Shown here piece after piece: positions 16,086 through 24,288 of a stretch of DNA of 64,000 bases. Numbering within the stretch: position 1 is the first letter of the stretch; every line of letters starts with the position of its first letter. Made by a program: the position numbers and the translations under genes. The notes beneath the pieces are model-generated. The model searched no databases. It was given only the letters and a program-made list of their open reading frames with translations, and was not told the origin of the DNA. Source of the DNA: Paenibacillus plantarum (GTDB taxonomy: Bacteria > Bacillota > Bacilli > Paenibacillales > NBRC-103111). The stretch spans positions 60,037-124,036 of the forward strand of contig NZ_WHNY01000062.1 in NCBI RefSeq assembly GCF_013141695.1, given 5' to 3'.

Positions 16086-16310
16086 AATCTACCCCCTCTC
16101 AAGCAGCTAGAATGGAGAGCTACTCGCCCCTCTCGGGTAGCTGGGATGGGGAGCTCCTCGGTTCACCCCTCGGGTACTAGGATCGAGAAGTCGCTTAGAG
16201 GAAAAGCGTTACTTGGAAGTGGAGTGTTGCTTGGCGGGTACGCATGCCGCGATGCAGGTCTAATATCTGAGACTCGCGGATACGAAATCGATGTCAGTTG
16301 TTCTTTGGTT
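16086..16310. repeat. Degenerate tandem repeat and copied flavoprotein 3' end
   Basis: Two ~36-bp related stretches (about 16102-16136 and 16138-16174) share AGCT..GATGGxGAGCTxCTCG and CTCGGGT. Then 16232-16257 is identical to 15813-15838, the last codons of the flavoprotein gene. No gene is seen here. Confidence 0.75.
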
Positions 16311-16393
16311 AGCAGTCGGTGATTCAATTTCCACCCGAACGGGTAGTAGTTGGTAGAGGTCAACCCCCATACCAATCAAGGGAGCTGAAAACG

Positions 16394-16552
16394 ATGGAAC
16401 CGACAAAAAGCGTGGACATTGAGCAGAAGCGCATTGAGCAAAAATATGACAAGGGACTTGTCGCATCAACCTTTATCAAATATGCAGCGTATATCATTAT
16501 CATTTTCGGACTGCTGTATTTCTTGGTCCGGTTCGTATTCCCGCTGTTTTAG
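16394..16552 (+). CDS. Small single-span membrane protein, 52 aa
   Basis: Start chosen at the ATG at 16394, nine bases after AAGGGAG. The N-terminal ~28 residues are charged (VDIEQKRIEQKYDKGL). A single hydrophobic segment of ~20 residues with IIIIFGLLYFLV runs to the C-terminus. I do not recognise the family. Small proteins of this form often modulate larger membrane complexes, but nothing here shows a partner. It has its own terminator, shared with the convergent symporter gene. Confidence 0.7.
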   Translation: MEPTKSVDIEQKRIEQKYDKGLVASTFIKYAAYIIIIFGLLYFLVRFVFPLF

Positions 16553-16564
16553 AGCAAAAACCAA

Positions 16565-16606
16565 AAAGACGAGCAAACACCTCTTCGGTGTCGCTCGTCT
16601 TTCTTT
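16565..16606. terminator. Bidirectional terminator between small membrane protein and symporter
   Basis: Inverted repeat 16565-16574 with 16593-16602 (arm AAAGACGAGC), extended by ACACC and GGTGT in the loop, with T runs on both strands. Confidence 0.88.
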
Positions 16607-16619
16607 TATTCACCTGCGA

Positions 16620-17984
16620 TTAAGCAGTTGCCAATTCCAATTCTTCTTCCTCGTCACGATCGAACGCAGCGCGGTCGAATTCACCTTCGGATTCAGCTAC
16701 AAGTAACGCTGTAACTGTTGTTCCCGTTGCGTTAACAGCTGTACGACCCATGTCGATCAGTGCTTCAACGCCTAGAACTAGACCCATACCTTCAAGCGGC
16801 AAACCAAGTGCAGTCAATACAACCGTTGTGGAGATGGATGCAGGACCTGGAACACCAGCTACCCCGATGGAGGAGATGACAGCTACTAAGATCAACAATA
16901 GATACTCAGAAATACCTAGTGGAAGGTTATAAACTTTGGCTACGAAAATCGCTACAACCGCCGGCCAAACGCCGCCGCATCCGTTGAAGTTCATCGTTGC
17001 CCCAAGCGGTGCCACGAAGCTTGCGATACGCGGTGAAACGCGAAGGCGTTTCGTAATAACTTCCAAGTTCACAGGCAATGTTGCATAGCTGCTACGTGTT
17101 GTGAAGGCAACAGCGATCGTCGGATATGCCTTTTTGAAGAACTTGATCGGGTTAACTTTTGCTACAAGCAGTACAAGACCACCAAATACCAATACGAAGT
17201 GAATAATAAGTGCGACGTACGAAGTTAGGATGATTTTAGCAAGAGGCTCTAACGTTTCCCAACCGTATTTCCCTGCCATAGCCGCGATCAACGCGTACAC
17301 CCCATAAGGTGTCAAACGAATAACATACTTAACAACTTGGTGCATAACCGCAGCAGCTGAAGTAACGAAAGACTTCACGGATGCAACTGCTTCAGGTTTT
17401 TTGGAGCCTATGGATACGATCGCCACAGCTACGAAAATCGCGAAGATCAGAACCGGTACAACCTTACCACTCGCCATGTCGCTAATTGGATTGGATGGTA
17501 CCAGATCCAAAATAACTTGGGAGAAAGTCGGAATTTCTTTGGCTTTAAAATCCTTCGGAACAGCTTGGGCGATCCCATTACCTGGATCAATCGCCAATGC
17601 CACTAGAAGACCGATCAAAGCTGCGATCCCCGTTGTAAGTAGGAACCAACCAATCGTTTTGAAACCCAATTTACGAAGTTGAGCCATGCTGGACAACGAC
17701 GAAATACTGTTAATAACTAAGATAAATACCAGCGGCATAACAAGCATTTTGATCAGATTGACGTAAATCGTTCCGATCGTGCTAACACTTTTAAATTGCA
17801 GACCTGCCTGATTAAAAATGACCCCCGCGATGATCCCTAATCCTAGACCGATAAATACGCGGTTACCGAAACTGACTCTCTTTCTACCCAAAAAATAAAT
17901 AAATCCAATCACTACTAATGAAACGACTAAACTGACCCAGTTCGTTTGAAATGCGCTTACTAAGTTGTTTTGCACGGTCAACAT
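16620..17984 (-). CDS. Dicarboxylate/amino acid:cation symporter (TcyP-like)
   Basis: About 454 aa with eight or more membrane segments. It has the DAACS-family signature region: TPYGVYALIAAM, then AFTTRSSYATLPVNLEV (the serine-rich hairpin), GATMNFNGCGG, and VAGVPGPASISTTVVL near the C-terminal hairpin. The RSS variant of the usual SSSAATLP loop is what I associate with the cystine carriers TcyP/YdjN, so cystine uptake is the most likely role. Glutamate or C4-dicarboxylate transport is possible. Start codon uncertain: ATG at 17984, or GTG at 17975 with GGAG nine bases upstream. The C-terminus is acidic (DRDEEEELE). Confidence 0.85.
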   Translation of the reverse strand: MLTVQNNLVSAFQTNWVSLVVSLVVIGFIYFLGRKRVSFGNRVFIGLGLGIIAGVIFNQAGLQFKSVSTIGTIYVNLIKMLVMPLVFILVINSISSLSSMAQLRKLGFKTIGWFLLTTGIAALIGLLVALAIDPGNGIAQAVPKDFKAKEIPTFSQVILDLVPSNPISDMASGKVVPVLIFAIFVAVAIVSIGSKKPEAVASVKSFVTSAAAVMHQVVKYVIRLTPYGVYALIAAMAGKYGWETLEPLAKIILTSYVALIIHFVLVFGGLVLLVAKVNPIKFFKKAYPTIAVAFTTRSSYATLPVNLEVITKRLRVSPRIASFVAPLGATMNFNGCGGVWPAVVAIFVAKVYNLPLGISEYLLLILVAVISSIGVAGVPGPASISTTVVLTALGLPLEGMGLVLGVEALIDMGRTAVNATGTTVTALLVAESEGEFDRAAFDRDEEEELELATA

Positions 17985-18075
17985 CTCCAATCCCTATTGG
18001 TTCACTTGGTTTAATTGTGATAAATATATGACAACTCACATAGGCTGTCAATGGTTACATTTTCCAATTAATATT

Positions 18076-18121
18076 AAAAACCGAACAATCCCTCTATTTA
18101 TACGAGGGTCGATTCGGTTTT
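18076..18121 (-). terminator. Terminator of the ABC importer operon
   Basis: Inverted repeat AAAACCGAA with TTCGGTTTT, plus inner CCCTC and GAGGG, followed by T residues on the minus strand, about 40 bp past the stop of the last permease gene. Confidence 0.8.
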
Positions 18122-18159
18122 AGATCTTTTTTATGAAATTTCGTGTGAAACAGCCTAGC

Positions 18160-19008
18160 TTATCCTTTCAGTCCCGTCGTGCTGATCCCTTCGACCATAT
18201 ACTTCTGAAAGAAGGCGAATACGAGCAATATGGGGATGAGCGACAGAACTGACATAGCGAATAGCGCTCCCCAATCGGTCTGCATCGTGGGATCTGAGAA
18301 GCTTTTGAGGGCTAGTGCCACCGTGGCAAGCTTGGGTGAATTAAGGTATAGCAAGGGGCTGAAGAAATCGTCCCATGTCCAGTAAAACTTAAAAATCGAC
18401 ACGGTAATAATTGGAGATATCAGCAGCGGAAGGAGGATACGTATCAAAATCCCGAATACGCCGCATCCATCGATTTTGCCTGACTCATCTAATTCCTTCG
18501 GAATTCCCCGCATAAATTGAATGAGCAGGAAAATGAAAAAGGCACCGCCGAAAAATGAAGGAATGATTAATGGTTTGAACGTATTGATCCATCCGAGCTT
18601 CTGAAACAGAATGTATTGCGGAATCGTCAGCACCTCATGCGGCAGCATCATTGTCGTCATCATGCATGCGAACCAAATGGCAGCTCCGCGAAACCGAATT
18701 CGGGCAAAACCATAGGCAGTCAAGAGGGATGAAATGACAGCTCCGATGACTGAGAAGAACGTGATGATAATTGAGTTTTTGAAAAAAACGACAAACGAAA
18801 TCCCTGCGAATCCTTTAAACCCGTTCGTGTAATTGGCAAATTTGAATGGGGATGGGATCAATTGATGAGCATGAATGAATATCTCACTGGTATCTTTCAG
18901 AGAGCTTGCCACCATCCAGAGCAGTGGGTACATCATGAATAGAGCAAAGATGGAAGTGAAAGCATGCCTAAGAATTGCGTACAAGCGTTGTCGTTGTTTG
19001 ATCAGCAT
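18160..19008 (-). CDS. CUT1-type ABC sugar importer permease, MalG/AraQ-like
   Basis: 282 aa with six predicted membrane helices. The EAA loop is at about residues 172-192 (ELDESGKIDGCGVFGILI), the contact point for the cytoplasmic ATPase. The N-terminal MMYPLLWMVASSLK and C-terminal QKYMVEGISTTGLKG are typical of the MalG branch. It lies five bases after the sister permease. No ATPase gene is in the cluster; CUT1 systems of Bacillales usually share a common ATPase such as MsmX (family knowledge). Confidence 0.94.
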   Translation of the reverse strand: MLIKQRQRLYAILRHAFTSIFALFMMYPLLWMVASSLKDTSEIFIHAHQLIPSPFKFANYTNGFKGFAGISFVVFFKNSIIITFFSVIGAVISSLLTAYGFARIRFRGAAIWFACMMTTMMLPHEVLTIPQYILFQKLGWINTFKPLIIPSFFGGAFFIFLLIQFMRGIPKELDESGKIDGCGVFGILIRILLPLLISPIITVSIFKFYWTWDDFFSPLLYLNSPKLATVALALKSFSDPTMQTDWGALFAMSVLSLIPILLVFAFFQKYMVEGISTTGLKG

Positions 19009-19013
19009 CCTAC

Positions 19014-19928
19014 TTATTCCCCTCTCGTTTCATAGTGCACCCAATTTCGGGATGTGGCGAACAGCGCAGCTGTGAAACAGGCGATTACGGTAAGCAGCAC
19101 CCAGGACATGGCTGACCCATAGCCCATCTCGTAATAACGGAATGATTTCTCATACACATACAAGGCGTAAAACAACGTTTTGTCAAAAGGTCCTCCACCA
19201 GTTACGAGCATCCCCTCTGTAAATACTTTGAAGCCGTTAATAATCCCCATCACTAAATTAAAAAAAATAACTGGCGTTAATAGTGGAAGGGTAATCCAGC
19301 GAAATCGTTGCCATGTTCCTGCTCCATCCACAGTTACCGCCTCATACAATTCCTTCGGTACCTGTTTCAGTCCCGCTAGAAAGATGAGCATAGCCGAACC
19401 GAACTGCCATACAGCAAGCAAAACTAGCGAGAATATCGCTGTTGATGGTTGCGTGATCCATGAGGTTTGAAACGCATGACCTGTCGCCGCTGTCAGCAGC
19501 GAATTCACTGCGCCGTGTGCGCCGAATAGTTGACGCCACATAACCGCGACCGCAACACTTCCGCCAATCAAAGTTGGCAAATAAAATGCGGAGCGAAACA
19601 AGGCAGGAAACTTCAAGTTCGTATTTAACAGCAGAGCCACAGCAAGAGCGAACAGCAGCCGTAATGGAACAGCAATAAACACGAACAGGAGTGTCGCTGT
19701 CACCGACTTCCAATACCGCGGATCTTCCGTGAACATCTCCTTGAAATTACGAAGCCCGACCCATTCCGGCGGAGATAATATATCGTATTGGGTAAATGCG
19801 AGCACAAGCGATACGATCATCGGTGCGACGGAAAACAGGATGAATCCAATCAGCCAAGGCGAAATGAACGCGTAACCCGCAGCATTGTTATAATCCCGCA
19901 GCTTCCTTCCTCGCGCAGGTTGCACCAT
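19014..19928 (-). CDS. CUT1-type ABC sugar importer permease, MalF/AraP-like
   Basis: 304 aa with six helices. It contains the family starter AFISPWLIGFILFSVAPM and the EAA-type loop VPKELYEAVTVDGAGTWQRF, followed by ITLPLLTPVIFFNLVMGII. The ATG has AGGGGGG ten bases upstream. It pairs with the downstream permease and the upstream binding protein. Confidence 0.94.
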   Translation of the reverse strand: MVQPARGRKLRDYNNAAGYAFISPWLIGFILFSVAPMIVSLVLAFTQYDILSPPEWVGLRNFKEMFTEDPRYWKSVTATLLFVFIAVPLRLLFALAVALLLNTNLKFPALFRSAFYLPTLIGGSVAVAVMWRQLFGAHGAVNSLLTAATGHAFQTSWITQPSTAIFSLVLLAVWQFGSAMLIFLAGLKQVPKELYEAVTVDGAGTWQRFRWITLPLLTPVIFFNLVMGIINGFKVFTEGMLVTGGGPFDKTLFYALYVYEKSFRYYEMGYGSAMSWVLLTVIACFTAALFATSRNWVHYETRGE

Positions 19929-20014
19929 ACTAACTTTCCCCCCTCTTCTTACAGAGCGTAACAGCAGGGAGTAAGTTTAACTTCCTCCCTGCGCATCCCT
20001 TCATCGCTCTGCTG

Positions 20015-21358
20015 TTACTTCCCTTTTGCAAGAATCGCATTCGCTTCTTTACGGAATCGCTTAGCGCCTTCTTCCGGCGTGGTTTTCTCAAACAAAATTT
20101 CGTCGCTAATGTTTTTGTATACTTTGTTCACTTCCGCACCAGCCGCAGGCTCCGGAGCATCAATGGCTGAGGCATATTTCTCCACATTGGTTAAGTAGGT
20201 GACGACGCGTTTTTGTGTTTCCGTGAACGTATCCTGGATACCTTGAATGACTTTAGGGTTATACGGCATGCCAAAGTAAGCATTAAGTGATTTGGCTGCT
20301 TCAATGTTATTCGTGTAGAAATCAATGAAGAGCGCAGCCTCTTTCGGATGCTTTGACGATTTGGAAATGGAATGGAAGAAGGACGGTTTAATATACATGC
20401 CTTTGCCGTCGCCCGGATACGGTGCTAACCCGACATTCTTCTTCAATTGTTTTTCCATGATATCGACGTGATTGCTCCAATACGCAAAACCGCCGAATGC
20501 TGTCTGCCCCTTCGTAAAAGGACCGTCCTCCAAGCTCTTTACCTCAAGCTCTGTGCCGAGCGGTGTAACGAGCCCATCCTTTTGCCAACGAAGCTGTTGT
20601 TTAAAGAAATCAACAAAGAGTTGATCATCCTCATAACCAAGCGCATCTTGTCCCTTGCTAAAAAGCGACTTATTATGCTGGCGAAGCCAGACGCTGAAGT
20701 GGGATTGGGTCAGGTGCGTATCGCCGAAAATACCTAGCTTATCTTTGAAAGTACGTAAATCCTTCTCGTATTGCTCCCACGTATAATTGTCCCCAGGCGG
20801 CTTGACGCCAGCTTTCTCAAGCAACTCCGGGTTATAGAACATAACCAGTGCATTATTGCCGATGTTGATACCATACTGCTTGTCGTTGAAACGGCCGCCA
20901 GCATTATGAATCGGATTGACGCCTTCCAGATTGATCGTTTTGTCCTTCATGTAGTCGTCTAGCGGCAATAATAAATTTTTGTTGACGAAATTCGTAATTT
21001 TCGAATAGTCCATCCGGATCACGTCTGGTAAATTATTCGATGCGGCGAGCACGCTCATTTTGTCCCAATAGGCATCGCCTGCATAATATTCGGCCTCAAC
21101 TTTAATATTTGGATAAGCCTTCTGGAACAACTGCACGACGGCATTATTTCGGTCTACCGTCAGCTGCGAACCTGCCCAATAGGTCATACGTAAGGTAACC
21201 GGGTCTTTAGAAACCGGTGCCTGAGTAGCCCCAGCCGTTGCGGAAGTTGTGGCTGCCGTTGTCGCAGCAGGAGCACTAGAGCTACCGTTGGCGCAGCCTG
21301 CCAAAGCCAATACAGCAGTCAGAGCGAATGTTAAACCTGGTAATCTTCGTTTCATCAT
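20015..21358 (-). CDS. ABC importer solute-binding lipoprotein (family 1)
   Basis: Start set at the first ATG of the MMKRR pair (21358), just behind a G-rich site (GGATGGGG); an upstream in-frame start at 21427 would overlap the preceding gene. The signal sequence ends in lipobox LALAGC, so the protein is lipid-anchored. An Ala/Thr-rich linker precedes the mature domain, which has the family 1 pattern (VTLRMTYWAGSQLTVDRNNAVVQLFQ, FVNKNLLLPLDDYM, FHSISKSSKHPKEAALFIDF). It delivers a sugar or oligosaccharide to the two permeases downstream. The ligand is not readable. Confidence 0.93.
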   Translation of the reverse strand: MMKRRLPGLTFALTAVLALAGCANGSSSAPAATTAATTSATAGATQAPVSKDPVTLRMTYWAGSQLTVDRNNAVVQLFQKAYPNIKVEAEYYAGDAYWDKMSVLAASNNLPDVIRMDYSKITNFVNKNLLLPLDDYMKDKTINLEGVNPIHNAGGRFNDKQYGINIGNNALVMFYNPELLEKAGVKPPGDNYTWEQYEKDLRTFKDKLGIFGDTHLTQSHFSVWLRQHNKSLFSKGQDALGYEDDQLFVDFFKQQLRWQKDGLVTPLGTELEVKSLEDGPFTKGQTAFGGFAYWSNHVDIMEKQLKKNVGLAPYPGDGKGMYIKPSFFHSISKSSKHPKEAALFIDFYTNNIEAAKSLNAYFGMPYNPKVIQGIQDTFTETQKRVVTYLTNVEKYASAIDAPEPAAGAEVNKVYKNISDEILFEKTTPEEGAKRFRKEANAILAKGK

Positions 21359-21413
21359 CGGAAATCCCCATCCTTTTAGGAAAATGATAGATCTTACTTT
21401 GTTACGCCTGTCT

Positions 21414-22583
21414 CTACACGAAATCATTTAACGCCCGTTGCGCTAGCCCATTTACTACCGAATCATCCATCGGCGGATTGTGCAGACCTGCCCGTACGTC
21501 GCGGTACATGCGCTCCAGTGGCAGTGTACGAGATAAACTCGCTGCACCAACAATACGCATCGCTGCATCAACAATGGAGATCGCATGGTTGGTGGCCACA
21601 TACTTGGCCAATCCAAGCTCCGGTTTAAGGGATGCACGTTGATCCGGCTCTCGATCCCAACGGTCTGCAACAGCATACAGAAGGGTACGCGCTGTCATCA
21701 GCGAGACTTCCATTTCACCGATTTGGCGCCTGATATTCGGCAGATCGGCAATCGGTCCGGTCAAGCTGTTCGGCCGATGATTCAGCGCGAAACGGATCGC
21801 AAAATCCCTGGCAGCATGGGCTATCCCGATATAACAAGCAGGTATGTGCAGCAGCCACCCACCATCATCGGGTAACCTTTCCTTGCGCGGTGATCCCGAG
21901 CGGTTCACTAATTTCTCATCTGGCACGAAGACATTCTCCAGCACCACATCATGACTCCCTGTCGCCCGCATGCCAAGGGTATTCCATGTTTCTTCCACAC
22001 GAACCCCCGGCCCGGTTTGAACGAAAAACTCACCGATTTCCTCTGTCCCCTCAATCGCCGCCGAAACTGTAAAGCACGTGAGAATAGGGCTTAGTGTGCT
22101 ATACGTCTTACGCCCACTCAGCAGCCACCCCTTCTCCGTGGCAACTGCCTTTGTTTCCGGTCTTCCACCACGACTTGGGCTCCCTGTTGCCCGCTCCGAC
22201 GCCAAATGATTAATCAGTGTCCCATTGTTGGCTGTTTCTCTACAAAACCATTCAAACAATGCCTCTGGCCAAGCATTCGTGTTGCGCAGCTGCAGTAATT
22301 GCCCCACATGCCAGCCTACAGCGAGTGCCGTTGATCCATCACCGCGCGCAAGTCGCTCCTGTGCAAGCACAAGCTCGTAAAGCGTTGCCTCTTCCCCGCC
22401 ATAAATCCGGGGCAGTGTCAGCCGCAAATAACCTGCATCGCGTAAGTCCGCGAAATTGGCAAAGGGGAAGCTGCCCTCTGCGTCATGCTGAGCGGAACGC
22501 TCAGCGAAACGCGCGGCCAATCGATCCGATCGGTCCGCAATCTCTTCTTCCCGACGATTCCGAATAAATCCGTCCTTCGTCAT
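21414..22583 (-). CDS. Acyl-CoA dehydrogenase-like flavoprotein (YdbM/DszC-like)
   Basis: Start at the ATG at 22583 behind a very strong GGGGGGAGGAG site; a longer frame upstream lacks one. About 389 aa with the acyl-CoA dehydrogenase fold: N-terminal helices (FANFADLRDAGYLRLTLPRIYGG), a middle beta domain (NTLGMRATGSHDVVLENVFVP) and C-terminal helices. The end reads MYRDVRAGLHNPPMDD rather than the usual YEGTSEI. This resembles flavin-dependent monooxygenases of the DszC/SfnB type more than true dehydrogenases (inference). It sits between the YesN-like regulator and the sugar-binding protein, on the same strand. Confidence 0.85.
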   Translation of the reverse strand: MTKDGFIRNRREEEIADRSDRLAARFAERSAQHDAEGSFPFANFADLRDAGYLRLTLPRIYGGEEATLYELVLAQERLARGDGSTALAVGWHVGQLLQLRNTNAWPEALFEWFCRETANNGTLINHLASERATGSPSRGGRPETKAVATEKGWLLSGRKTYSTLSPILTCFTVSAAIEGTEEIGEFFVQTGPGVRVEETWNTLGMRATGSHDVVLENVFVPDEKLVNRSGSPRKERLPDDGGWLLHIPACYIGIAHAARDFAIRFALNHRPNSLTGPIADLPNIRRQIGEMEVSLMTARTLLYAVADRWDREPDQRASLKPELGLAKYVATNHAISIVDAAMRIVGAASLSRTLPLERMYRDVRAGLHNPPMDDSVVNGLAQRALNDFV

Positions 22584-22718
22584 CTCCTCCCCCCTCTCTT
22601 TTACGTAAAAACATATGTGAATACTAGGAATTAAATCGAGTATATACCTGTTCTCATCAAACCTACATAGAAAAAACCGATACTTTTTTTGTGAAAATCC
22701 GAGAGAAATCAACGCGTA

Positions 22719-24284
22719 CTACTGATTCCTCTCTGTTAAGCTCTTTCTATATTCAAGCGGCGAATAGCCCGTATACTTTTTGAAAACATTGCCGAAATAC
22801 TGTTGATCACCACCAAAGCCAGAACGCGCGGCGATTTCATACATTTTGCTTTCAGTCTCCGTCGCAATTAATTGCTTCGATTTCTCAATCCGCTGGCGTG
22901 TCAAATACTGTGAAAATTTCTCGCCTGTCTCCTTGCGGAACAAACGCCCCAAATACTCCGCGTTCATGAAAATATGTTGTTGCGACAGCCATTGCAGTGA
23001 CAAATCCTCATTGGCTAAGTGATAGGCAATCAACCTCTTCATGCGCAGCACAATGGCTGACCCCCGATTGCTCTGAGTCTCGCCGAAGCGTTCTATCCAT
23101 TGTTCCATCTCGGAAGCAACGTAGGTTTCAATATCACCCAGTGTTGGCAGACTCAGCAGTCTGGCCATCTTGGCTTGCAACTCCTCCACAGGTACTTCCT
23201 TGAACACTGTGGTCAACAGTTGCAGACACAAGCTCAGCGACGCGTGACGTTCGCAACGGGCCGCAGCAAGCGCCTGAAAGAAAGCTGCCAATTCGTAGCG
23301 CGCCCCCTCTGCGTCACCAATACGCAGTGCGGCTGCGATTAATTCCCCGCTCGCTGCCTCAGGTACAGCGCTGCTTGCACGCTGTGGCTCCACAAGCTCT
23401 CGCGTGGCAATGCCCCCCGCGCCAAGATAAAAGGCGAAAGCCGCATAGGTCTGCACGTCTTGGTACAACTGCGATAGCCCGTCCAGCGGCCCCGCTTCGC
23501 TGACCGCCATCGTGAGCTGCAAGCCTGGACAGCGGCTCTGAAGCTCATCGCGCAGCCGTGCCCCCGCTGCTACGGCCTCAGCAAGTCCCGCATCTTCCAC
23601 AGCCGCAAGCAGTCGATTCCCTGCTACGGCGCTTAGCAAAAGCGACCGCCCAGCCCCGCTTTGCGCTGCGGCTATTTCACGAACGCGCAGCTCCTGACAA
23701 GCGGTGATCTTCTCCCACTGCACGAAGATGAGGCGAAGCTTCATCTGATGGTGCAGCTGCATCGTTAGGCGCAGACGCTCAGCAGCATCCTCCGCTAAGG
23801 GCTCCTCAAGCAGTAAAGCGAGAAGTGGCTCGCGCTCTGACAATCTTGTATTATCCGTCTTGCGAGCGGCAACGAGCAGTTGTTCACGGCGACGCGTTTC
23901 GTCCAATTCACGGACGAGTTCACCTAGCGCCCGTCCGATCTCCTGCTCGTCACATGGCTTGAGCAAATAATGTTTCACGCCCATGCTCATGGCCCCTACA
24001 GCAAGATCGAATTCATCATAACCCGACAGCACGGCGAATCGCGCCTCCGGTTGTTGCTCCTTCGTCCGACGGATGAGCTCCAGACCGTCAAGACGCGGCA
24101 TTTTAATATCCGTCAGGATAATATCCGGTCTCAACGCCTCGATTTGTTCCCACGCTTGAAGCCCATCTGCCGCTGTTCCAATCAACTCAAGTCCAAGCCC
24201 TTCCCAATCAACCGTTCTAGCTATGGCCTCACGAATAATTCTTTCGTCATCCACTAATAAAATTTTGTAAGTACTCCTGCTCAT
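22719..24284 (-). CDS. YesN-type AraC-family response regulator
   Basis: 521 aa. The N-terminal receiver has DDE, phosphoacceptor Asp59 (ILTDIKMPRLDG) and lysine in LLKPCDE. A ~270-residue middle region has no strong motif. The C-terminal double helix-turn-helix of the AraC type follows (LSQQHIFMNAEYLGRLFRKE, then GGDQQYFGNVFKKYTGYSP). Its ATG follows the kinase stop by four bases. Family knowledge: YesMN pairs activate adjacent CUT1 importers, so the operon downstream (18-22.6 kb) is the likely target. Confidence 0.94.
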   Translation of the reverse strand: MSRSTYKILLVDDERIIREAIARTVDWEGLGLELIGTAADGLQAWEQIEALRPDIILTDIKMPRLDGLELIRRTKEQQPEARFAVLSGYDEFDLAVGAMSMGVKHYLLKPCDEQEIGRALGELVRELDETRRREQLLVAARKTDNTRLSEREPLLALLLEEPLAEDAAERLRLTMQLHHQMKLRLIFVQWEKITACQELRVREIAAAQSGAGRSLLLSAVAGNRLLAAVEDAGLAEAVAAGARLRDELQSRCPGLQLTMAVSEAGPLDGLSQLYQDVQTYAAFAFYLGAGGIATRELVEPQRASSAVPEAASGELIAAALRIGDAEGARYELAAFFQALAAARCERHASLSLCLQLLTTVFKEVPVEELQAKMARLLSLPTLGDIETYVASEMEQWIERFGETQSNRGSAIVLRMKRLIAYHLANEDLSLQWLSQQHIFMNAEYLGRLFRKETGEKFSQYLTRQRIEKSKQLIATETESKMYEIAARSGFGGDQQYFGNVFKKYTGYSPLEYRKSLTERNQ

Positions 24285-24288
24285 CGTT

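Noticed and set aside
16086..16200. T-box-like leader before the small membrane protein or symporter
   Set aside because: No T-box motif or specifier loop; the apparent hairpins come from the degenerate ~36-bp tandem repeat.
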